DNA of 64,000 bases. It comes from JAHRVQ01 sp029941905 (GTDB taxonomy: Bacteria > Pseudomonadota > Gammaproteobacteria > Pseudomonadales > Azotimanducaceae). Positions 26,962 to 35,705 of this stretch are shown piece by piece. The stretch covers positions 153,969 to 217,968 of the forward strand of contig JAPYTQ010000004.1 in NCBI GenBank assembly GCA_029941905.1. Reading direction: 5' to 3'. The translations under genes and the position numbers were made by a program. Position 1 is the stretch's first letter. Each line of letters opens with the position of its first letter. The notes below the pieces were generated by a model. The model searched no databases and was not told the origin of the DNA. It saw only the letters and a program-made list of their open reading frames with translations.

Positions 26962-28011
26962 ATGAAATACAGATTACTGGGCAAGAGCGGCCTGAAAGTT
27001 TCAGAACTGGCGCTGGGTGCCATGACTTTCGGCACGGAAATGGGGATAGGTGTTGATAAGGATGAAAGCCGCAAGGTTTACGATGCCTTTCGGGAAGCAG
27101 GCGGAAATTTTATAGACACGGCCAATGTCTATAACCGTGGGACGAGCGAAACGTTCCTGGGGGAATTTATGCAGGGCGATCGTGACCGAATTGTGCTTGC
27201 AACCAAGTACACGGGTGCAATGCGTGGCCGGGACATCAATGCAGCAGGCAACTCGCGTAAAAACATGATGGATTCCGTACACGCCAGCCTGAAACGGTTG
27301 CAGACTGACTATATCGACCTCTACTGGGCTCACGCATGGGATCCGTTAACACCAACAGAAGAATTAATGCGGGGGATGGACGACCTCGTGACTCAGGGTA
27401 AGGTGCTCTATGTGGGTATTTCCGATACCCCTGCCTGGGTGGTATCAAAAGCCAACACCATCGCCGACATGCGCGGCTGGTCGCAATTCGTTGGATTACA
27501 GATTCGTTACAGCTTGATTGACCGGACCGTGGAACGCGAGTTACTCCCCATGTCCCGGGCGTTGGATATCGCGGTTACCCCCTGGGGGATCATTGGTTCG
27601 GGTATCTTATCCGGCAAATACAACAAGGATTCTGAATCAAAAGGCCGCGCGGTTATGAGAGGTCAGATTGATGAAAGATCGTTGACGATTGCCGCCGAGG
27701 TCCTCGGGATTGCCGAAGAAATTGGCGCAACCGCCACACAAGTTGCGATTGCCTGGTGTCGAAATGGTCCCGCCAATATTATTCCGTTAGTTGGTGCGCG
27801 GACGGTCGACCAATGGGAAGAAAACCTGGGCTGTCTTGATGTTGAACTGTCGGATGAGCAGATGGAACGTTTGAATTCTGTAAGTTCGATCTCTCCCGGT
27901 TTTCCCCATGATATGTTGTCAGGCCAGGCGGAAGGACGGGCAAAACGAATCGATAATCATCGTGAATGGTCCACAGGTGGCCCAATGGGAGAAAAAGGAA
28001 ATCGCAAATGA
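26962..28011 (+). CDS. Aldo/keto reductase
   Basis: AKR-superfamily TIM-barrel oxidoreductase of 349 residues, NADPH-type. The family opening MKYRLLGKSGLKVSELALGAMTFG, the catalytic Asp-Tyr (NFIDTANVYNRG), Lys (IVLATKYTG) and His (DLYWAHAWD) are all present, as is the C-terminal NIIPLVGART cofactor loop. It resembles the YajO/AKR11-13-type members acting on aldehydes and ketones. The ATG at 26962 has AGGAG seven bases upstream. The stop codon overlaps the start of the enoyl-CoA hydratase gene, so the two are translationally coupled and likely act in one pathway. Confidence 0.9.
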   Translation: MKYRLLGKSGLKVSELALGAMTFGTEMGIGVDKDESRKVYDAFREAGGNFIDTANVYNRGTSETFLGEFMQGDRDRIVLATKYTGAMRGRDINAAGNSRKNMMDSVHASLKRLQTDYIDLYWAHAWDPLTPTEELMRGMDDLVTQGKVLYVGISDTPAWVVSKANTIADMRGWSQFVGLQIRYSLIDRTVERELLPMSRALDIAVTPWGIIGSGILSGKYNKDSESKGRAVMRGQIDERSLTIAAEVLGIAEEIGATATQVAIAWCRNGPANIIPLVGARTVDQWEENLGCLDVELSDEQMERLNSVSSISPGFPHDMLSGQAEGRAKRIDNHREWSTGGPMGEKGNRK

Positions 28012-28889
28012 GTGAATTTGAAAACATCGTAGTTGATCGCATCGGTACAGACGACCGGGTAGGAAGAATAACCCTGAATCGACCAGAGAAGATGAATGCG
28101 TTATCCCAGGAGTTAATGTTCGAGTTCAATGAGGCGCTCCATGACATGGAAGCCGATAACGATATCCGTGTCATCATTGTCAAGGGTGAAGGCAGAACCT
28201 TCAGTGCAGGTTACGACCTGACACCTTCAAGAGGGGGTGCCGATGCCGTTGTTCGCAGGCATAAATCTGTAGATGAAAAGAAACGTCGCCTGCTGATGGG
28301 AATTCGAACCGGTATGCAGCAGATTACAGACATTCATATGTATTTTTGGAACATGGCAAAAATCACTATCGCCCAGGTACATGGTTATGCGATCGCCGGT
28401 GGATGTGAACTGGCCATGATGGCTGATCTTGTAGTTGCCGCCAATGATGCGCAATTGGGACACCCCGGCTTACGTGGCCTGGGGACGAGCCGAACTGGCG
28501 TTATCTGGCCGCTGGTGATCGGCATGAGAAAAGCCAAAGAACTCTATTACACTGGGGAGAATGTCACCGGGGAAGAAGCTGAAGAGATTGGCATGATCAA
28601 CTATGCCTGGCCCCTGGAAGAACTTGATGATCGCACTCTTGCGTTTGCGGATCGTATTGCCAATATGTCGGCAGATCACCTCGCCATCTTAAAGCTCAAT
28701 ATGAATCGCTTTTATGAAAATATGGGGATCTATTCCTCGGTACGCAGTAGCACTGACCTGGATGCAGCCGCGCAGTTCACGGAGTTCTCTTACCAGTACC
28801 AGGACCAGATGCGGGAAAACGGATTGAAAGAGGCATTGCAATGGCGCGATGGACCTTACAAAGGGACCGATGATTACAAAAAGAAATAG
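28008..28889 (+). CDS. Enoyl-CoA hydratase/isomerase family protein
   Basis: Crotonase-fold enzyme of 293 residues. RITLNRPEKMNALSQ is the N-terminal signature, EGRTFSAGYDLTP contributes the first oxyanion-hole element and VHGYAIAGGCELAMMADLVVA the second (GGC). The usual second catalytic glutamate region (LGHPGLRGLGTSRTG) lacks an obvious Glu, which suggests a hydratase variant, isomerase or thioesterase-like activity. ATG at 28008 overlaps the preceding stop; AAGGA lies eight bases upstream. Acts on CoA thioesters in beta-oxidation-like catabolism. Confidence 0.88.
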   Translation: MSEFENIVVDRIGTDDRVGRITLNRPEKMNALSQELMFEFNEALHDMEADNDIRVIIVKGEGRTFSAGYDLTPSRGGADAVVRRHKSVDEKKRRLLMGIRTGMQQITDIHMYFWNMAKITIAQVHGYAIAGGCELAMMADLVVAANDAQLGHPGLRGLGTSRTGVIWPLVIGMRKAKELYYTGENVTGEEAEEIGMINYAWPLEELDDRTLAFADRIANMSADHLAILKLNMNRFYENMGIYSSVRSSTDLDAAAQFTEFSYQYQDQMRENGLKEALQWRDGPYKGTDDYKKK

Positions 28890-29016
28890 TCAGGTCGGCA
28901 TACAAACAATGATGTTGGCGGAGAGATATAACAAGGAGTGTTGATACATTCCCCTGGTAGCATTTCTGCTCGTCTTAACGTATAACACGCAGGGTTGGGG
29001 GAAGTAAAAGCGAAAC

Positions 29017-31434
29017 ATGCGGTTCCAGTTAGTCATATATTCTGCGTTATTTTTTTGTTACTTACAGAGTCAGATAGCGACTGCCGAAGTCATAGTTGAC
29101 CTGACGGACGGCGAAACAATATCGATTCATCAAGCTTCTGCAGATGAACCCATCAAGATTGATGGCCATCTGGATGAGGCTATTTGGGTTGATCTTCCTG
29201 CCTACGATGAGTTTGTTGTTATTGAACCGGATACATTATCCGATGTACCGCATGCCACCCTGGTCAGGTTTTTCTACCGCGACGATGGTTTGTACATAGG
29301 GGTTGAAATGGTGCAACCCGCCGAGACCATTATCAAGCGTTTATCCGGCCGTGATGTCCGCCGGCTTAACCGTGACTCCGTTAGCATCACCCTGGATACC
29401 TCCGGTGAAGGTCGTTATGGATTCTGGTTCGGCGTGAATCTGGGCGACTCGTTAAGTGACGGCACAGTCCTGCCAGAAAGAAAATTCACCAGCAACTGGG
29501 ATGGTGCCTGGGATGGCAGGAGTCAGGAGACTGACCGGGGCTGGTCAGCAGAGTTGCATATTCCCTGGGGCACAGTATCGATGCCAAAATCCGGCAAAGT
29601 TCGGCGACTGGGTTTTTACATGTCAAGGAAAGTCGCCTACCTTGATGAACGCTGGGGCTGGCCTGGGCTGACCAATACCCAGCCCAAGTTTATGTCGGCG
29701 TTGCAAAGTTTAGAGGTAAAGGGAGTTAACCCGAAGAAGCAGTACAGCATCTTTCCATATACTTCTGTGACTCGTGATCTGATTGACGATGAGAATATTT
29801 ATCGGGTGGGAGCTGACTTTTTTTGGCGGCCAAGCACAAACATATTGGCTACGGGGACAATAAATCCGGATTTTGGCGCCGTCGAATCTGATGAATTGAT
29901 TATTAACTTTACCGCCACAGAAACGTTCTTCCCCGAAAAGCGTTTGTTCTTTTTAGAAGGCCAGGAGGTATTTGTCGCATCCCCCAGGGCTGACACCCGC
30001 GGCGGGGGTGTCGGTAACCGAGGCGCGCCTTATACCATGGTCAACACCCGCCGAATTGGCGGCACGCCGCGAGATCCAACGCTGGCAGCGGGGGAATCCG
30101 TCAACGATCGCGACCTTCTGCTACCCGTCGATCTTTATGGTGCTGCAAAAGTGTCCGGGCAAATTGGGCGTATAAGATATGGATTCCTTGGTGCCTTTGA
30201 GGAGGACTACAAACTAAATGGGGTATCTTCAGGTGAGCCGATCAAGGTCAACCAGAGTGGCAGTGATTATGGCATCGCCCGGGTTATCTATGAAGATAAC
30301 TACCAGGGTGCCTACCGGGCAGTGGGTTTCCTGACTACCGCAGTGTTACATGAACAGGGTGATGCACTGGCGCAGGGAGTTGACGGTCATTATCTAACCA
30401 CGGATGGAAAAATAAAACTGGATGCCCAGTTCATATCCTCGGACCTTGATGGCGTTGGTCGCGGTTATGGTGGGTTTGTCGATGGAGAGTACACCTTCAG
30501 ACAAGGTGTTACCCAACGCCTTGGCATTGAGTACTTTGATGACAAGATCGATATTAACGACCTTGGTTTCCTGCAGAGAAATGGTCACTTTCGCATCAGG
30601 ACTGCCCATGGTCGTACGACTTCAAATCTGGGTTGGGCCCGGGACAACCAGTTTGATGTTCGGGGATTTATCCAGCGTAACCATGATGATTACTTCACCG
30701 GGGGCGGAATCACCTTTGCTGACCGGTTGACGTTGAACAATCTGTCCAGTATTCGAATGTCTGTCGGGTTTAGACCGAAATATTACGATGATCTGAATAG
30801 TTTCGGCAATGGGTTGTATCGAGTGGAAAAGAGTCGGGATGTTGACTTCAGTTATTCGTCTCCCCAGGTTGGGCGGTTCAATTATTTTTCCGGTATCGGA
30901 TGGAGGGAAGAGGCCCTGGGCGGCGATCAGGTAAGTTTGCGAGGCGGGTTTAACTGGAGACCGGTGGATCAGTTTTCTATCAATTTTAACCTCAGGTGGG
31001 CGGACCGGGACGGCTGGCTATTGCACCAGGGTGGAGAAAACTTCACTACCTTTCAGGCTGAACAATGGATTCCCGGACTGGCAATAGATTACTTTCTCAC
31101 GGCTAAGCAGCAGTTCCGCGCGTCGTTACAGTGGGTAGGAATTCGAGCAGAAGAAGATCTGTTTTATGTAATCCCGGAAACCCCGGGAGATCTGATTGAA
31201 GTTGACAAACCACCTGGGCCATCAGACAGCTTTGGCAAGACCCAGTTGAGTTTTCAAATTCGTTACCGATGGGAGCTGGCACCACTGTCGGATCTGTTTG
31301 TTGTCTATACCCGAGGAGCCGATGAGGGAGTCCCCTTTTTGGACAACAATTTTTCAGATCTGTTTGATCACGCCGTTGATAACCCGTTAGTGGACCTGTT
31401 CGTCGTCAAACTACGTTATCGATTTGGATCCTGA
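29017..31434 (+). CDS. Outer-membrane beta-barrel protein with CBM9-like domain (DUF5916 type)
   Basis: An 805-residue exported protein. After a signal peptide (about 1-23) comes a CBM9-like carbohydrate-binding fold (about 40-225; opening DEPIKIDGHLDEAIW, later WDGAWDGRSQETDRGWSAELHIPW). The rest (about 235-805) is a DUF5916-type barrel with alternating aromatic strands, the signature NPDFGAVESDE, FFPEKRLFFLEGQEVF, and a terminal strand ending in the aromatic pattern KLRYRFGS expected for BAM insertion. The family occurs with oligosaccharide or organic-compound uptake genes, function unproven. It stands alone between the hydratase gene and the convergent CoA-transferase. Confidence 0.83.
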   Translation: MRFQLVIYSALFFCYLQSQIATAEVIVDLTDGETISIHQASADEPIKIDGHLDEAIWVDLPAYDEFVVIEPDTLSDVPHATLVRFFYRDDGLYIGVEMVQPAETIIKRLSGRDVRRLNRDSVSITLDTSGEGRYGFWFGVNLGDSLSDGTVLPERKFTSNWDGAWDGRSQETDRGWSAELHIPWGTVSMPKSGKVRRLGFYMSRKVAYLDERWGWPGLTNTQPKFMSALQSLEVKGVNPKKQYSIFPYTSVTRDLIDDENIYRVGADFFWRPSTNILATGTINPDFGAVESDELIINFTATETFFPEKRLFFLEGQEVFVASPRADTRGGGVGNRGAPYTMVNTRRIGGTPRDPTLAAGESVNDRDLLLPVDLYGAAKVSGQIGRIRYGFLGAFEEDYKLNGVSSGEPIKVNQSGSDYGIARVIYEDNYQGAYRAVGFLTTAVLHEQGDALAQGVDGHYLTTDGKIKLDAQFISSDLDGVGRGYGGFVDGEYTFRQGVTQRLGIEYFDDKIDINDLGFLQRNGHFRIRTAHGRTTSNLGWARDNQFDVRGFIQRNHDDYFTGGGITFADRLTLNNLSSIRMSVGFRPKYYDDLNSFGNGLYRVEKSRDVDFSYSSPQVGRFNYFSGIGWREEALGGDQVSLRGGFNWRPVDQFSINFNLRWADRDGWLLHQGGENFTTFQAEQWIPGLAIDYFLTAKQQFRASLQWVGIRAEEDLFYVIPETPGDLIEVDKPPGPSDSFGKTQLSFQIRYRWELAPLSDLFVVYTRGADEGVPFLDNNFSDLFDHAVDNPLVDLFVVKLRYRFGS

Positions 31435-31462
31435 ATCAGAAGTTGACTCGGCTAACAACCTG

Positions 31463-32638
31463 CTAGTGATGCTTCCACTCGGGATCAAAAATCAGTATGC
31501 CGTCATCCAGCAGTTTGTTGACATCATCACCCGACTTGTTCAACCACTGGCTCATCACTTCATGGTTGTGTTCACCACGATGCGACGCGGGCCCCCGAAC
31601 GCCACTTTCGGCATCTGAGAATCGGTAGGGTGATTGGGTGATCGGGCGGGTCCCGCCGTTACGGTCATCAATTCGGGTAATCGAACCGCGGGATTCGATA
31701 GTGACCTGGGTCGCCATTTTCGCCGGGTCTCGAATCTCACCCCAGGCGATATTGATCTGCTTCATTGCTGCTTCAAACTTGTCGCGGGTGTCCAGTGTCT
31801 CGATAAATTCAGCCACGGCCGCCCGTCGCACTTTGATTTTCTCCGGCAGGTCCATGTCACTCGTCGATGGGCTCTGAAGCCCAAGCTCGGTCGTTAACAG
31901 GCGAAAGAACAATCTGAAATCTGTTGACAACAGGACGGGTCCAAACGGCGCCTCCCAGATTTCGTTCCCCAGGGGACCCGTATCATTGGAACCTTCCAGG
32001 TCGTAGTGAATTTGATCATCGGTGGCTACGGTGGCGTCGATCATGGCAATATCAATATGCTGCCCCAGTCCTGTTCTGCTCCGCATTATAACTGCAGCAA
32101 GCAAGCCCACTAAACCATGCAGGGAGGCATTGGTATCTGCCACAGATAAAGGCAGATCATGGTAGTTCAGGCCACTTCTTTGCCTGGTGCGATAAATTAG
32201 CCCTGCTTCGGCATGGACGACAGGGGCGTAAGTGGCTCGCTTTGATTCGGGACCGTCTTGCCCAAACCCTGAGATTGAGAGCATGATGAGTGCCGGGTTC
32301 ACTTTCTTCAGCTCTTCGTAGCCGATACCCAGCCGCGGCATCACATCCGGACGGTAGTTTTCGATCAGGATATCCGCTTGCAGTACTAATTGCTTGACCA
32401 GACTGTCGGCACCATCGGCGCGCAGGTCAATGCAAATGTTGCGCTTTCCTGCGTTCTGCTGATGGAAGTATCCGGGAATATTCGCGATATCTTTACCCCA
32501 GTAACGTGTCACATCACCATCAGGTGGTTCGATTTTGACCACGTCGGCACCTAGGTCCGATAACATTCGGCCCGCAAAGGGCCCTGCGAGAACCCGTGAA
32601 AAATCGAGTACTTTCAAACCTTCCAGTGGAAATGCCAT
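31463..32638 (-). CDS. Class III (CaiB/BaiF) CoA-transferase
   Basis: Formyl-CoA-transferase-fold enzyme of 391 residues. Opening LEGLKVLDFSRVLAGPFAGRMLSDLGADVVKIE is the family signature and Asp168 (LSVADTNASLHG) sits where the catalytic aspartate of formyl-CoA transferase forms the acyl-anhydride. Moves CoA between carboxylic acids, so it would activate an acid for beta-oxidation by the hydratases and dehydrogenases in this window. Convergent with the barrel gene (28 bases between stops). Confidence 0.9.
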   Translation of the reverse strand: MAFPLEGLKVLDFSRVLAGPFAGRMLSDLGADVVKIEPPDGDVTRYWGKDIANIPGYFHQQNAGKRNICIDLRADGADSLVKQLVLQADILIENYRPDVMPRLGIGYEELKKVNPALIMLSISGFGQDGPESKRATYAPVVHAEAGLIYRTRQRSGLNYHDLPLSVADTNASLHGLVGLLAAVIMRSRTGLGQHIDIAMIDATVATDDQIHYDLEGSNDTGPLGNEIWEAPFGPVLLSTDFRLFFRLLTTELGLQSPSTSDMDLPEKIKVRRAAVAEFIETLDTRDKFEAAMKQINIAWGEIRDPAKMATQVTIESRGSITRIDDRNGGTRPITQSPYRFSDAESGVRGPASHRGEHNHEVMSQWLNKSGDDVNKLLDDGILIFDPEWKHH

Positions 32639-32700
32639 AAGTGTTACATCAGTGGAATGGGTAGCAAACCTTATAGTACGCGGACTGTCTGTAGCAAGGG

Positions 32701-32757
32701 CCAGGGAAGCTCTGATTAAGGTCGGTATGCCGCATCACTTAATCAGAGCTTCCCTGG
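32701..32757. repeat. Perfect 20-bp inverted repeat
   Basis: Two arms of 20 bases (32701-32720, beginning CCAGGGAAGC, and 32738-32757, ending TTCCCTGG) are exact reverse complements with a 17-base loop. No T-run follows on either strand, so it is not an ordinary Rho-independent terminator. It lies between the start of the CoA-transferase gene and the 3' end of the 79-codon gene. It could be a tiny non-autonomous mobile-element relic (back-to-back terminal inverted repeats), an extragenic palindrome or an RNA processing signal. No second copy was noticed in the window. Confidence 0.8.
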
Positions 32758-32776
32758 TTGAATGCGGATAGCAGGA

Positions 32777-33016
32777 TCAGTCTTTCTGCAACTGTTTTTC
32801 TATAAGAGTGGTATGGTCGTTGAAGTCATCAGGATCTATCAGCTCAACGAGGCGGATGATTTCCATTTCCTGGCTGAGTAACAATTCCCTGGCCTCCTGC
32901 ACCAGCCTTAGTTGCTCACCAAGAATGGCACTGTCATTGGCAATGGCGGTCAGGATCTCGATCTGCTGGTCGATATCCTCAATAAGTTTGTCCAGTGTGA
33001 TTTCCTGACTAATCAT
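32777..33016 (-). CDS. Small coiled-coil hypothetical protein
   Basis: A 79-residue, strongly acidic, helical protein (heptad-like leucine/isoleucine spacing from LDKLIEDIDQQIEILTAI onward) with no recognised family. It has its own ATG, lies 74 bases downstream of the DUF1631 gene on the same strand, and ends 20 bases before the inverted repeat, so it is probably a real gene in that operon. A structural or partner role to the DUF1631 protein is conceivable but unproven. Confidence 0.55.
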   Translation of the reverse strand: MISQEITLDKLIEDIDQQIEILTAIANDSAILGEQLRLVQEARELLLSQEMEIIRLVELIDPDDFNDHTTLIEKQLQKD

Positions 33017-33090
33017 GTCCCATTCGACTCTGGGTTGTTATTACACAAGTAGCACAAAAGGCTACACGATTAGTGAAGGAGGGTCATCAA

Positions 33091-34899
33091 CTATTCTCTG
33101 TCAGCCGCCTGGTTGCCACCGAACGTACCGCTCAATTGATCGAAAGTCTTATACTGGCTTTCTCTCAGACCGGTGACAACCTGGGCGAGGACCCTTTCGA
33201 ATTCTGAACCGGTATCCAGGATCTCGCTATTCTCTGTCACAAACAGTTGCGACAGTTGGCGACTGGTGTACTCTGCCACCTTGATTCCTGCGCGATTGGC
33301 GAATGTGTACTTGTCACCGACCTTGGAGACCAGTTTACAGGGGGTTAAGACACCGATCATAACTGGCAGTTTGACCCAGGATTCCAGTTCGAGCGAGTCC
33401 ACCGTCCTTGAGGCGACAGCCATTTTTCTGGTCGCCTTTCGGCGTAGCGTGTTGGCACGTTTTTGTTTGAACTCTGCACGTTTCGTACGCTGGGCTTTTT
33501 CCTGACGTAACTGTTTTCTTCTGTCTGCGAAGTAGTCCTCTACCACTTTTCTGCGATCTTGTGGCTTTCTGCTCCCGGTTTCTTTCTGTTTTTGCGTCTG
33601 GACCTTTTTCAGCACCGATGAAAAGTGGGATTTGATGATGTCAACAACACTACGCTTTGGGTTCAAGGGCTTCAGTGTTTTGGCAGACAGATGTTTCGCC
33701 ATTTCATGATAAGACATCTGAAGAATTTTTCTTCGGTTCTGATTCGTGAAGAATAGTCTATCGGTATCTCTCCAATTGAGAACCAGTCTGATACGAGCCG
33801 TCTTTTCACCTGACTCGGTGGTATCATCATAAAAGAACCACTGGCCTTCCTTGAAAGCTTCAAGTGTTTTTTGGGTTGCAGGATTCTTGAGCTCGCGATC
33901 TTCCTGCATCTTCTCGTCGATTTCTAGCGGGTCAAAGTCACAGAGTGGCGAGGGCTTCTTTTCCCTGATGGCTTCATACTCTGAGTCGAACTCTTCCAGG
34001 CATTGTTCGACACTTTTGGTATCAAAAATTAGTGGTTTTGTAAATTTGGTTATCATGCCGGGAAGTTGCGCGATGACTGTTTCTTGTTTTCGCTTGTTTT
34101 TTTGCGGGTGAATGGACCAGACAAGAGCTTGTGTCAGCTGGTTGGCCTTGGTCCACTGCTTTGATTTTTGCCCGTAGTGCGTAAAGACTTGTTGTAAAAA
34201 TTCGTACCATGAACCTTGTAGGCCAACGATTGTGAATAAAGGTAATTGTTTACCACACATGTGTTGATTGAGAAGTTCAGCCGAGTAGTATTGGGCTTTC
34301 TGGTTAGCCAGAGCTTCAAATTCAGTGTTGCAGAGTCTTTCCTCCATCCTACCATTGAGCTTGCGTTCTTTTTCAAAGAATCTGGTCAAGCGGGTTTGGC
34401 AATCTTCCAGGGTCTTGCGGTTGTTAATCAGATCGCTGACGACATCGTCGATCCGGGCAATAAATTGTTGTCCGAGTACGCCAAGATCTTCACTCCAGCC
34501 GACGCATTCCGTTACCAACATATCGATAAGGGTTAACACCTGCTGAGGTCTCATGATTGCCCTGACATCCTGTTGAATAACAACCAATGCAACCAAGGGT
34601 GAAATACCACGGATAAGGGCTTCAATTTGGTAATCGAGGTCGGTCTGGGTCAGAATCTGGGTGATGCAGTCGTCAACATAAGCCAGGATCGCATAGTCGT
34701 TTTCGGATAGAGAAGTTCCTGGATGGTACTTTTGAATTTGAACGAGGATTGGATCAATATTTTTTTCCACGGACAGAGAAGACAGAGACCTTAACATCGT
34801 AATCAAGGCATCCTCTTTCCATACGTCAGCGTTCGGCTTAGGAGGCGTATAGTGGCTCCGCAGCGCACCTGACAACGTTTGTAACGTTGGTTCACTCAT
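33091..34899 (-). CDS. DUF1631-family protein
   Basis: A 602-residue soluble protein. The C-terminal block LELESWVKLPVMIGVLTPCKLVSKVGDKYTFANRAGIKVAEYTSRQLSQL is diagnostic of DUF1631 (PF07793), a PilZ-related beta region found in gammaproteobacteria, sometimes mis-annotated as thymidine phosphorylase. A long basic helix (about 425-485) precedes it. ATG 34899 is preferred to the TTG just before. Related proteins have been linked to cyclic-di-GMP and surface behaviour, but the PilZ-type arginine motif (RxxxR) is not convincingly visible, so no ligand is assigned. A small coiled-coil gene follows. Confidence 0.8.
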   Translation of the reverse strand: MSEPTLQTLSGALRSHYTPPKPNADVWKEDALITMLRSLSSLSVEKNIDPILVQIQKYHPGTSLSENDYAILAYVDDCITQILTQTDLDYQIEALIRGISPLVALVVIQQDVRAIMRPQQVLTLIDMLVTECVGWSEDLGVLGQQFIARIDDVVSDLINNRKTLEDCQTRLTRFFEKERKLNGRMEERLCNTEFEALANQKAQYYSAELLNQHMCGKQLPLFTIVGLQGSWYEFLQQVFTHYGQKSKQWTKANQLTQALVWSIHPQKNKRKQETVIAQLPGMITKFTKPLIFDTKSVEQCLEEFDSEYEAIREKKPSPLCDFDPLEIDEKMQEDRELKNPATQKTLEAFKEGQWFFYDDTTESGEKTARIRLVLNWRDTDRLFFTNQNRRKILQMSYHEMAKHLSAKTLKPLNPKRSVVDIIKSHFSSVLKKVQTQKQKETGSRKPQDRRKVVEDYFADRRKQLRQEKAQRTKRAEFKQKRANTLRRKATRKMAVASRTVDSLELESWVKLPVMIGVLTPCKLVSKVGDKYTFANRAGIKVAEYTSRQLSQLFVTENSEILDTGSEFERVLAQVVTGLRESQYKTFDQLSGTFGGNQAADRE

Positions 34900-35072
34900 C
34901 AATTGACCCGAAACGGCAACATCCGTTATCTGTTACCTGTTTTAGAGTTTCTGATGGTAGAGGATGAACGTCTATGAGAAAGAGAAGAGCATCACAATAA
35001 TGGATGCCGACTTTCACCATTGGTCGGTTAATCTCACTAGCCTGTGAAAGTTGAAAAAAATTTACCATTAAA

Positions 35073-35085
35073 TATCAATGGCTTA
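35073..35085 (+). promoter_or_regulatory. Candidate IHF site
   Basis: TATCAATGGCTTA fits the IHF consensus WATCAANNNNTTR at every defined position and sits in an A/T-rich stretch (35051-35085) directly before the -24 element of a predicted sigma-54 promoter. Bending by IHF would be expected for an enhancer-driven sigma-54 promoter, though this site is unusually close. Confidence 0.4.
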
Positions 35086-35091
35086 TTGTAT

Positions 35092-35106
35092 TGGCACGGT
35101 TGCTGC
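35092..35106 (+). promoter_or_regulatory. Candidate sigma-54 promoter (-24/-12)
   Basis: TGGCACG-N4-CTGC: the GG (35093-35094) and GC (35105-35106) dinucleotides are ten bases apart as required, and seven of seven positions of the -24 box match. Start of transcription would be near 35118, 36 bases before the small membrane protein ATG, with GAGGAG as ribosome site between. Confidence 0.5.
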
Positions 35107-35153
35107 GTGTTTGTGTGACCATAGATCATCGCAGGTTGTAGAGGAGCAATAAC

Positions 35154-35543
35154 ATGGGTTATAAGGTGCGTGATTCAACATTGACCGGCCCAAGGTTGTC
35201 TCGCACGGGAAAAAGCCCCGGTTTTCATATCCGGCTGGTTTACCTGGTGGTTGCAGTCGTCTGTATCATGATAGGTATTGTGGGGTTACTCGTACCCATT
35301 ATTCCCGGTGTGTTGTTTCTGGTGGCGGCGGTTTACTTTCTCGGTAAGGTGTCGAATCGTATTCGGCGATGGACGGCCCAACATCCAGTATTGAGCAAGA
35401 TACAAAGCAAGTTTCAGCGCATGAACAGCATCGATGTGTTTGATCGGGTTAAGGTGATCTCCCTGATGAGCCTTGAAATGTTGGTCACTGCAATCGACCA
35501 GGGATTTCAAGTCATCAAACGGGCGAGGCGTACATTTAACTGA
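35154..35543 (+). CDS. Small DUF454/YbaN-like membrane protein
   Basis: A 129-residue inner-membrane protein. Two adjacent hydrophobic helices (about 28-50 and 52-66) are linked by the turn GLLVPIIPGVLF, which resembles the GLxLPxxPTxPF hairpin of YbaN/DUF454 and similar PGPGW-type proteins. A basic segment RIRRWTAQHPVL follows, then a long amphipathic helix. GAGGAG lies seven bases before the ATG. It stands alone, with a predicted sigma-54 promoter upstream and a terminator downstream, so it is probably an independently regulated stress or envelope gene. The family has no defined activity. Confidence 0.72.
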   Translation: MGYKVRDSTLTGPRLSRTGKSPGFHIRLVYLVVAVVCIMIGIVGLLVPIIPGVLFLVAAVYFLGKVSNRIRRWTAQHPVLSKIQSKFQRMNSIDVFDRVKVISLMSLEMLVTAIDQGFQVIKRARRTFN

Positions 35544-35567
35544 TTGAGTCAGCCAGTGTTTCTTTTT

Positions 35568-35608
35568 AAGCGGTGTACCTGTCCCTTTGCAGGTCCCGCT
35601 TTTTTTTT
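35568..35608 (+). terminator. Rho-independent terminator
   Basis: Stem AAGCGG/CCGCTT with inner stem ACCTG/CAGGT, followed by a run of nine T (35600-35608). It ends the transcript of the small membrane protein gene. Confidence 0.85.
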
Positions 35609-35705
35609 GAATAATTTTCATTAAGCCGAGACGTTCTTGTTTCCATTTTGGAACTGGTTATAGTTACAGCCCTTCCGTTGACCGTAAATAGTTAAGAAGC
35701 TGACC

